A DNA stretch of 11,418 nucleotides, taken from assembly GCA_015486775.1 (NCBI GenBank), contig WFRA01000283.1:1-11418 (forward strand). The letters run 5' to 3'. Both the position numbers and the translations under genes were made by a program. Positions 5,486 to 11,418 of this stretch are shown here, one piece after another (the first letter of the stretch is position 1; each line of letters starts with the position of its first letter). This stretch comes from Kiritimatiellales bacterium. Lineage in GTDB: Bacteria > Verrucomicrobiota > Kiritimatiellia > Kiritimatiellales > Pontiellaceae. The notes beneath the pieces were generated by a model, which searched no databases, had not been told where the DNA came from, and was given only the letters and a program-made list of their open reading frames with translations.

Positions 5486-7672
5486 TTAGAACTTGTTTCC
5501 GATCTGGAAGTAGAAACGGACCGGTATGCTTTCGGCCTTCCCCACGGCGATCTGGCAGGCGCCGATGAGGGTGTCGGCCCCGAGGCCGGCCAGCGCGCCG
5601 TATTCGAGGTTGTCGAGCCGGGCGTCGCCTCCGCTGTCCCATGCGTTTCCGGCATCGACGCGCGCGAGCGCAAAGAACCCGTCTCCAAAGGTTGGAGGCA
5701 GCTTCCCGAGCTGGTAGCGGTAGCCGAGGCTACCAATGCCGTAGTGGTTGCCACGCTTTTGGTAGGGAGCGTAACCCGCAAAACTGTCGATGCCCCCGAT
5801 GTCGAACCAGGCGTAGAAGGGCAGTTCGGTTCCCAGGCTGCTTCCCCCGGATAGCTTCGGGATGATCGTGTGCGATCCGAACGTCATGGGCAGCTGGGCT
5901 TGCATCTTCACTTTGCTGAAGGTTTCGGACGAGCCCATGTCTTCGAACGCGAACAGGCCATCGAGATCGAGCTGGTAGCCCTTGGTGGGGAAGAAGGGGT
6001 CGTCGAGCTGGTTGAGCCGCAGGCTGGCCGTGGCGCCCGAGACGGTATCGCTCTCTGTGGGCAGGATGATGGGGCCGGCGTTGCCTTCGGCCCTGGCATG
6101 TCCGCCCAGCAGGCCGATGCGGAGTTCGCCATACTCGAAAAAGCTGAGTCCCGCGTCGAGCCTACCATAGGCGAGGTGCTGCTCGAGTTCAGCGATGTCC
6201 GTGTCCTTTTTGTAGAAAGGAATGTCCTCTCCCGTATAGGAAAAGGAGGGCGCGATGAACACGTGCTCCCCCCAGGAGACCGGCTGGTACCATTCGGCTT
6301 TGACGTAGCGCTTGTAGCCGCCCCCTTCGAGGTCGACCTGTATCTCCCCGCCCAGGGGGTTGAGCTGCGTGCGGGTATAGTTGAGTAGGAGGCTCCACAG
6401 CGCGGTGGTTCCGGTGGAAACCTCCACCTTCGTGCCGAAATGGAGGTAGGTCGGCCCCCAGAATTTTTCCGCGGTGTGGTAGGTGAGCGCATAGGTTCCG
6501 TTGGTGGGGACAAGGTCGTAGGTGACGGTCTGGAAGTCGCCCATGCCGTGGATGCGGTTGAGATCCTCGCGCACGCTTCCCATTTTCAGCGGCCCTTTCT
6601 TTGTCTTGATCCGGTCGCGGATGACCGTATCGGAAACCGTCTGGTTCCCGCTGATTGAAATATCGCTTATGACGACCTCTTCGGTTCGTGTCTTCCGTTG
6701 CTTCTTGAGGTACTCCCCGAAGGCATCGGCATCGACGGCATAGGGGGCAAGTTGCGAATGGAGTTTTTGGGCGGCTTCTCTTCCGACGGGGATGATTTCC
6801 TTGGCAAGGTGGAACTGGGAGGCGGAGGTGTCGAGGAGCTCCGGAGCAATGACGAGATCGGCGTGGGACAGCTGTTTCTCCTGCTCGGGACGCTGCATGA
6901 GCGAATAGGTGCGGGCAACCACTTCCCCGAGCGACCGGAAATCGTTTTGCATGTTTTTTCTGGCAGATGCGGCACCCACATCTACGGCAATGACGATGTC
7001 GGCACCCATGCCCTTGACCACATCGACGGGAATGTTGTCGAGGATGCCGCCGTCGACGAGCACCATGTCGCCGATGCGCACCGGGGTGAAGGCGCCGGGC
7101 ACAGCCATGCTGGCCCGCATGGCGAGCGCGAGGTTGCCCGACTTGAGTATGATCGATTTTCCGCTGGGCAGGTCGGTGGCGACGGCGCGGTAGGGAATGT
7201 TTAGCCGATCAAAATCGGTGATGCCGGTGCTGTTGAGGGTAAAGCTTTCAAGCACATTGTTAAGCTTCTGGCCATAGGCTATGCCGGGGGAATAGACCAG
7301 ATGCCAATCTCGGAACCCGAACTCCAGCCCCATAAAGCGTTGGTTGTCGAGTTTTCGGCGATAGTCGATAAATGGGTAGGGAGAGCGATCCTTGAGTACA
7401 TTCCACCAATCCAGAGAGGTGAAGCGTTTTTCAATTTCCTTGGGCGACATGCCCGAGGCATACATGCCCGCTACCACTGCGCCCATGCTGGTGCCGCCGA
7501 TGTAGTCGATGGGGATGTGCTGCCTTTCAAGCTCCTGCAACACGCCGACGTGTGCGAGACCCAACGCCCCGCCGCCACCAAGAACCAGTCCAATCTTCGG
7601 GCGTTCCCCCTCGCCGGCGTGCAGGCACGGCGGCAGGAACAGGAGGGTCGCAAAAAGCAGTCGAATAACCAT
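5486..7672 (-). CDS. Patatin-like phospholipase with POTRA and outer-membrane beta-barrel (type Vd autotransporter, PlpD-like)
   Basis: This is a 728-residue exported lipase-type protein. Residues 1-19 form a signal peptide (hydrophobic core, likely cleavage after LHA). The patatin domain shows the oxyanion motif LGGGGALG (31-38), nucleophile elbow GTSMG (S62) and catalytic aspartate DGG (D207). A POTRA-like segment covers about 332-402 (VVISDISISGNQTVSD onward). From about 405 the alternating pattern of a BamA-superfamily barrel runs to the end, including IGGIDSFAGY (625-634), and the chain ends in F728, the usual BAM-recognition residue. In this family the lipase domain is carried across the outer membrane or exposed by its own barrel. 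The ATG at 7672 is kept because it gives a complete signal peptide, although no strong Shine-Dalgarno precedes it. It lies 51 bases downstream of panD on the same strand. No terminator of its own was recognised. Substrate is unknown. Confidence 0.92.
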   Translation of the reverse strand: MVIRLLFATLLFLPPCLHAGEGERPKIGLVLGGGGALGLAHVGVLQELERQHIPIDYIGGTSMGAVVAGMYASGMSPKEIEKRFTSLDWWNVLKDRSPYPFIDYRRKLDNQRFMGLEFGFRDWHLVYSPGIAYGQKLNNVLESFTLNSTGITDFDRLNIPYRAVATDLPSGKSIILKSGNLALAMRASMAVPGAFTPVRIGDMVLVDGGILDNIPVDVVKGMGADIVIAVDVGAASARKNMQNDFRSLGEVVARTYSLMQRPEQEKQLSHADLVIAPELLDTSASQFHLAKEIIPVGREAAQKLHSQLAPYAVDADAFGEYLKKQRKTRTEEVVISDISISGNQTVSDTVIRDRIKTKKGPLKMGSVREDLNRIHGMGDFQTVTYDLVPTNGTYALTYHTAEKFWGPTYLHFGTKVEVSTGTTALWSLLLNYTRTQLNPLGGEIQVDLEGGGYKRYVKAEWYQPVSWGEHVFIAPSFSYTGEDIPFYKKDTDIAELEQHLAYGRLDAGLSFFEYGELRIGLLGGHARAEGNAGPIILPTESDTVSGATASLRLNQLDDPFFPTKGYQLDLDGLFAFEDMGSSETFSKVKMQAQLPMTFGSHTIIPKLSGGSSLGTELPFYAWFDIGGIDSFAGYAPYQKRGNHYGIGSLGYRYQLGKLPPTFGDGFFALARVDAGNAWDSGGDARLDNLEYGALAGLGADTLIGACQIAVGKAESIPVRFYFQIGNKF

Positions 7673-7688
7673 GCGCCAATGTTAGCAA

Positions 7689-7720
7689 GGTTGCGCAACC
7701 CGTCCAACTCTTTTGACGGG
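7689..7720. repeat. Overlapping palindrome and hairpin between panD and the patatin gene
   Basis: GGTTGCGCAACC (7689-7700) is a perfect 12-bp palindrome. It overlaps by two bases a second inverted repeat, CCCGTC (7699-7704) with GACGGG (7715-7720), which has a 10-base loop. On the minus strand no T tract follows, so a strong intrinsic terminator is not supported. It could be an operator, a weak attenuator or an mRNA-processing structure. Confidence 0.45.
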
Positions 7721-7723
7721 CTT

Positions 7724-8071
7724 TTACCGGGCGCGGTTGTTTCCGTCGACAAAGACAACGACGGGTTCGAGCGCCTGAGCCTCGGCCTCGTCGTAGTTGC
7801 CGTAGGAGATGATGATGACCTTATCGCCGATGGCGGCGGTGCGCGCGGCCGGACCGTTGAGCTCGATCGTGCCGCTGCCGCGCTCGCCGGGAATCGTGTA
7901 GGTGATCAGTCGGTTGCCGTTGTTGAGGTTCACGACCTGCACCTGCTCGCCCGGCAGGATGTCGGCCATATCGAGCAGATCGCGGTCGATGGTGATGCTG
8001 CCTTCGTAGTACAGCTCCAGCCCCGTGATGGTGGCGGTGTGTATCTTCGACTTCTTCATGATCCGTTGCAT
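7724..8071 (-). CDS. panD: Aspartate 1-decarboxylase (pyruvoyl enzyme)
   Basis: This 115-residue cytoplasmic enzyme converts L-aspartate to beta-alanine, the precursor of pantothenate and coenzyme A. The family pattern is clear from [16 protein letters not shown] through [10 protein letters not shown] to [30 protein letters not shown] and DEAEA. The self-cleavage site that generates the pyruvoyl group is G24-S25, at the expected position. The frame stays open upstream to an ATG at 8128. The start at 8071 is preferred because the chain then has the family's usual length and N-terminus, and because GAGGAAG (8076-8082) is a good ribosome binding site. The longer form would also start within the predicted promoter. 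No other pantothenate gene is present. It is divergent from the SNF2 gene and upstream of the patatin gene; a shared transcript with the latter is possible but not shown. Confidence 0.95.
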   Translation of the reverse strand: MQRIMKKSKIHTATITGLELYYEGSITIDRDLLDMADILPGEQVQVVNLNNGNRLITYTIPGERGSGTIELNGPAARTAAIGDKVIIISYGNYDEAEAQALEPVVVFVDGNNRAR

Positions 8072-8075
8072 GGCT

Positions 8076-8082
8076 CTTCCTC
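8076..8082 (-). promoter_or_regulatory. Ribosome binding site for panD
   Basis: On the minus strand the sequence is GAGGAAG, with the AGGA core 6 bases before ATG 8071. It decides the panD start against the in-frame upstream ATG at 8128. Confidence 0.75.
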
Positions 8083-8099
8083 GGGTTCCAAAGCGGCGG

Positions 8100-8128
8100 A
8101 TATTTGCCTCTTCAGCGGCTTGCGTCAA
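8100..8128 (-). promoter_or_regulatory. Candidate sigma-70-type promoter for panD
   Basis: On the minus strand TTGACG (8123-8128, five of six against TTGACA) is followed after exactly 17 bp by AAATAT (8100-8105, three of six against TATAAT). This would place transcription start about 20 bases before the panD ribosome binding site. The weak -10 keeps this tentative. Confidence 0.4.
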
Positions 8129-8296
8129 TCCAATGTTTGGAACGATTTCTGCCTAGCTACCAAGACGTTCCGGCCGAGGGGTTCTCTGCCCGGGGTTTGG
8201 AGCGCGAACGAAAAATAAAGTTTTTTATGGATTTGTGGAGGAAAACAGGGAAAATGGACAGCATTTCGGAGTATTGGGTAGAGAGGTTGTGGCTTG

Positions 8297-11200
8297 ATGG
8301 TTGAGAAGGTTCCATTTACGGAAAAGAGTCTGAAGGAGTGGGCGGGCTGGCGCGTGTTCCGCGACGGCAAGGGGCTCTTTTCCCGGGGGGTGGTGGACAA
8401 GGTGTCCTACGAGCACCCTATTGTCTCGGGACAGCTGAGCCTTGGGCCGCGCGGCATGCGTTCGCGCTTCAAGGTGCTCGACAACGGATTGGTGGACAAC
8501 CTGTGCCCGTGCCGCGACAACCAGGAGCGCGGCCTGATCTGCGCACATCTGGTGGCACTTGGCCTGGAGGCGATCCGCTGCGGCGCCGATCCGGCGGAGG
8601 ATGCGGAAAAGCAGGCGGAGGAGCGGCGGCTAGACCGTATCGCCAAGGCGGTGGAGGGGAGCCGCATCCAGCGCGTCAAGAAAACCGCCGAAGGTGCGGT
8701 GAAGGCGCATTTGGTTGTGGAGCTGGCCCGGAACTGGCCCGAGCAGGTCGCGCAGGGGTCGGTCGGCCTCTTGGTCGCGGTCGAATACGGCGGCGAGTGC
8801 AAGCCCATGGCGGATGTGCCGACCGACGTTCCCTTCTCCTTCACCCGCCGCGACGAACAGCTACTCGATTTTCTCGAAAGAATCTGTGGCGGCTCGCTCA
8901 AGGGCGAACTAAAAATTTCCATCTATGATTTGATCGACCTTCTGAACTTATTTAAAAAGCATTCCATCCATTGCGCCGGGCAGAAAAAGGGGTGTCCGGT
9001 TCATGCCGATGCCGTGGCGTCGGCGATGGAAATGGACATGGACCGGAAGAACGGCGAGCTGCTGCTGCATGTGTCGGTCGATCTCCCCGACGGGCAGGCC
9101 GAGCTTTTTCCGGTCTACATCGTTGGTGAGCACTCCGGCTGGGTGTTCAGCGGCGGGCATTTCTGGCCGCTGGACAGCATCCTGCCCAAATCGCTCCGCG
9201 AAATCTACGGCGGAAAAATGGTCATCCGCCGCGAAGGCGTCCCGGCCTTCCTGATGACGGAGCTGCTCCAGGTCGAGAAGGCCATGCCGGTTCGCACCGC
9301 CATCACGACCGACCTGTTCCACATGAAGCCGGCCAAGCCGAGCTTCCACCTGGTGCTCAAGGGCAGCCAGGCCTCGCTCGCCGCAACGCTTTTCGCCCGC
9401 TACAACGACGAAATCGAGCTCGTGGCCGGGCGCGCCGACATGCGCGGCAATTTTGCCATCCCCGACCCGCGCGACCTCCTGCGCTACCGCATCCGCAACA
9501 TGGCTGCGGAAAAGAAGGCGGTCCAGAAGCTCGAAGCCGTCGGGTTCAAGGGTCGGGCGGGAGACACGCTCCGCAACATTGTGGGGCCGCGCGAGGTGCT
9601 CAATTTCCTCGGCAGCGGGGTACCGAAGATCCGCCGCATGGGCTGGAAGGTCGAGATGGAGGGGCGCATCAAGCCCTTTGTCGAAACGGCCGAACGCGTC
9701 TCGCCCATCGTCCATGTGGACGAATCCGAATCTGGCGACTACTTCGACGTCTCCTACGAATACGAGGTTGGTTCCGGCAGTATTTCCGACCGCGACATCC
9801 AGCGGGCGCTGATGAAGGGCGACTCGTTTATCGAGCGCGATGGCCGCACCATCCTGCTCGATACCGATGCCGTCCAGCAGGCCTTTGAGGTCTTCAACGA
9901 CTGTGCGGTGGGCGATGCGGGCAAGCCTGGCAGCTTCCGGATGCGCGGCATCTACGGCAGCTACGTCGAGGCATCGATCGATGCCCTCGGCGGCATTGGG
10001 ATCGAGGCGACGCCCGCCTGGCTGGAGCGGGCCCGGCGGCAGAACGAGCAGGAGTCGGTCGAGCCCGTCGAACTGAGCCCAAACTTCAACGCCGTCCTGC
10101 GCCCCTACCAGCAGGAGGGGGTCAACTGGCTGCGCTTCCTCGAAAACCGGGGCTTCTGCGGAATCCTGGCCGACGAAATGGGGCTGGGAAAAACCATTCA
10201 GACGCTGGCCTGGATCCAGCTCGGCCGCGCCGACGAACACCACCGGGGCAAGCCTGCCCTGATTGTCTGCCCCACCAGTCTGGTGGAAAACTGGAAGGAG
10301 GAGGCCAACCGCTTCACGCCCGACCTCAAGGTGCTGCTACTCCACGGAACCGACCGCCACCGCCGCTGGAAAAACATCGAAAAATCCGACATCGTCATCA
10401 CCTCCTACGCCCTGATGCGGCGCGACATCGAAAAGCATCTGGAGCACACCTACTCCATCGCTATCCTCGACGAGGCGCAGCACATCAAGAACCGCACCAC
10501 CCAGAACTCCCTGGCCGCCAAGAAAATCCAGGCCGACCACCGCCTCGTGCTCACCGGCACCCCAATCGAGAACGGGGTCTCCGACCTCTGGTCGATCATG
10601 GACTTTCTGATGCCCGGCTATCTCGGGAGCCACAAGGATTTCCACGAATTCTACGAACTGCCCATCCTCAACGGCGGTGCCTTGGGCGACCACGCGCAAA
10701 CCACCCTGCGGCGCAAGCTGCACCCCTTCCTGCTGCGCCGTCTCAAGAAGCATGTGGCCAAGGATCTCCCGCCAAAGATCGAGCGCGTTGCGCCGTGCAA
10801 GCTCACCCAGGACCAGCACAAGGTCTATGTCCAGCTATTGGAAGAATCCAGACGCAGGATTTCCGACATGGTTGAAAAGGAAGGCTTCAACAAGAGCCGC
10901 ATGGAAATCCTCAAGACGCTCCTGCGCCTGCGGCAAACCTGTTGCCACATCGACCTGCTCAAACTCGACGGGGTCAAAAGCAAGCACCCCTCCGCCAAGA
11001 TGGAACTCTTCTTCGAGCTGCTCAACGAAGCGCTCGACAGCAAACACCGCGTGCTCGTCTTTAGCCAGTTCACCTCCATGCTCGCCATCCTCCAGAAGGA
11101 GATGGCCGAACGCGACCTGAAATACTGCTACCTCGACGGTAGCACCAAGGATCGCCAGGACGTCGTCAAGAAGTTCAACAAGGACCACTCCATCCCCGTG

Positions 11201-11418
11201 TTCCTCATGAGCCTCAAGGCCGGCGGTACCGGGCTCAACCTCACCGGCGCCGACATGGTGATCCACTTCGATCCTTGGTGGAACCCCGCCGTCGAAGCCC
11301 AGGCCACCGACCGCGCCCACCGCATCGGGCAAAAGCGTACCGTCTACTCCGTCAAGCTCGTCGCCAAGGGCACCGTCGAGGAAAAGGTCGTCGACATGCA
11401 GAAGCGCAAGCAAGGCAT
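8297..11418 (+). CDS. SNF2-family ATPase/helicase with N-terminal SWIM zinc finger (3' truncated by window edge)
   Basis: The frame is open from ATG 8297 to the window end, giving 1040 residues without a stop. An in-frame TAG at 8279-8281 limits the start to ATG 8297 or TTG 8294; the ribosome site is weak (GAGAGG at 8281-8286). Near the N-terminus a SWIM zinc finger CxC-x9-CxH is complete (C70, C72, C82, H84). The middle, about 100-590, has no motif I can name and matches the position of the SNF2-associated region of bacterial homologues. The ATPase shows DEMGLGKT (626-633), DEAQ (725-728), LTGTPIEN (752-759), SLKAGGTGLNL (972-982) and DRAHRIGQ (1005-1012, arginine fingers R1006/R1009). Such enzymes translocate on double-stranded DNA and remodel protein-DNA complexes; the cellular role of bacterial SWIM-SNF2 proteins is poorly defined. 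Probably only the last few tens of residues are missing. No partner gene is visible. Confidence 0.93.
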   Translation, partial: MVEKVPFTEKSLKEWAGWRVFRDGKGLFSRGVVDKVSYEHPIVSGQLSLGPRGMRSRFKVLDNGLVDNLCPCRDNQERGLICAHLVALGLEAIRCGADPAEDAEKQAEERRLDRIAKAVEGSRIQRVKKTAEGAVKAHLVVELARNWPEQVAQGSVGLLVAVEYGGECKPMADVPTDVPFSFTRRDEQLLDFLERICGGSLKGELKISIYDLIDLLNLFKKHSIHCAGQKKGCPVHADAVASAMEMDMDRKNGELLLHVSVDLPDGQAELFPVYIVGEHSGWVFSGGHFWPLDSILPKSLREIYGGKMVIRREGVPAFLMTELLQVEKAMPVRTAITTDLFHMKPAKPSFHLVLKGSQASLAATLFARYNDEIELVAGRADMRGNFAIPDPRDLLRYRIRNMAAEKKAVQKLEAVGFKGRAGDTLRNIVGPREVLNFLGSGVPKIRRMGWKVEMEGRIKPFVETAERVSPIVHVDESESGDYFDVSYEYEVGSGSISDRDIQRALMKGDSFIERDGRTILLDTDAVQQAFEVFNDCAVGDAGKPGSFRMRGIYGSYVEASIDALGGIGIEATPAWLERARRQNEQESVEPVELSPNFNAVLRPYQQEGVNWLRFLENRGFCGILADEMGLGKTIQTLAWIQLGRADEHHRGKPALIVCPTSLVENWKEEANRFTPDLKVLLLHGTDRHRRWKNIEKSDIVITSYALMRRDIEKHLEHTYSIAILDEAQHIKNRTTQNSLAAKKIQADHRLVLTGTPIENGVSDLWSIMDFLMPGYLGSHKDFHEFYELPILNGGALGDHAQTTLRRKLHPFLLRRLKKHVAKDLPPKIERVAPCKLTQDQHKVYVQLLEESRRRISDMVEKEGFNKSRMEILKTLLRLRQTCCHIDLLKLDGVKSKHPSAKMELFFELLNEALDSKHRVLVFSQFTSMLAILQKEMAERDLKYCYLDGSTKDRQDVVKKFNKDHSIPVFLMSLKAGGTGLNLTGADMVIHFDPWWNPAVEAQATDRAHRIGQKRTVYSVKLVAKGTVEEKVVDMQKRKQG

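Noticed and set aside
5486..7672. Patatin as a cyclic-nucleotide-activated defence effector (CapV-like)
   Set aside because: It has a signal peptide, POTRA segment and outer-membrane barrel, and no cyclase is nearby; this is a secreted type Vd protein.
8072..8128. Longer panD reading frame starting at ATG 8128
   Set aside because: The extra 19 residues fall outside the family's usual N-terminus, the start overlaps the predicted promoter -35, and the good ribosome site is at 8076-8082.
7301..8218. 305-residue plus-strand frame crossing the patatin start and all of panD
   Set aside because: It runs antisense through two strongly identified genes and the gap between them, with no domain of its own.
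8948..10243. 431-residue open frame on the minus strand opposite the SNF2 gene
   Set aside because: It is antisense to the continuous SNF2 frame, has low-complexity composition and no recognisable motif; a codon-bias shadow.
8297..11418. SNF2 helicase and the R-M pair as one defence island (DISARM-like)
   Set aside because: They are separated by about 5.6 kb of topA, patatin and panD. The SNF2 protein is of the SWIM type and no DISARM or BREX partner genes are present.

Overview
The window is about 11.4 kb of chromosome-like DNA carrying seven protein genes. It is probably from a Gram-negative bacterium, because one product is an outer-membrane patatin/beta-barrel protein ending in phenylalanine. 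The genes outside the restriction-modification pair are GC-rich (hand count 46/60 at 61-120 and 33/60 at 4381-4440). A large SWIM/SNF2 ATPase, a type Vd patatin and a TopA without cysteine zinc ribbons would fit a PVC-group bacterium such as Kiritimatiellota/Verrucomicrobiota. That placement is an impression, not a demonstration.

Region 1 (1-2802). The 3' end of dprA is followed at once by a two-gene type II restriction-modification cassette: a PD-(D/E)XK-like endonuclease, then a gamma-type N6-adenine methyltransferase of the TaqI/Eco57I kind. The cassette is AT-richer (26/60 GC at 1501-1560). It sits in what is usually the dprA-topA junction and is bracketed by an imperfect short direct repeat. 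Between the methyltransferase and topA lies a 120-bp spacer with a long imperfect hairpin and a 7-bp tandem repeat.

Region 2 (2803-5485). topA encodes an 849-residue topoisomerase I with all catalytic residues. The usual C-terminal zinc ribbons are replaced by three copies of an approximately 80-residue repeat. A rho-independent terminator follows.

Region 3 (5486-8071, minus strand). This holds a secreted patatin-POTRA-barrel protein (type Vd autotransporter/PlpD-like) and, upstream of it, panD (aspartate 1-decarboxylase, beta-alanine for CoA). The 51-bp gap between them contains a 12-bp palindrome and a 6-bp-stem hairpin.

Region 4 (8072-11418). A 225-bp divergent intergenic region holds a plausible panD promoter and a tiny leader-like ORF. 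It is followed by a SWIM-zinc-finger SNF2 ATPase that runs off the right edge. No stretch longer than 300 bases lacks a gene. No tRNA, rRNA, CRISPR array or transposase gene was seen.

Functionally, dprA and the restriction-modification pair both act on DNA entering the cell and appear to be read through as one unit. TopA and SNF2 are housekeeping-type DNA enzymes. The patatin and panD genes are unrelated envelope and metabolic functions.
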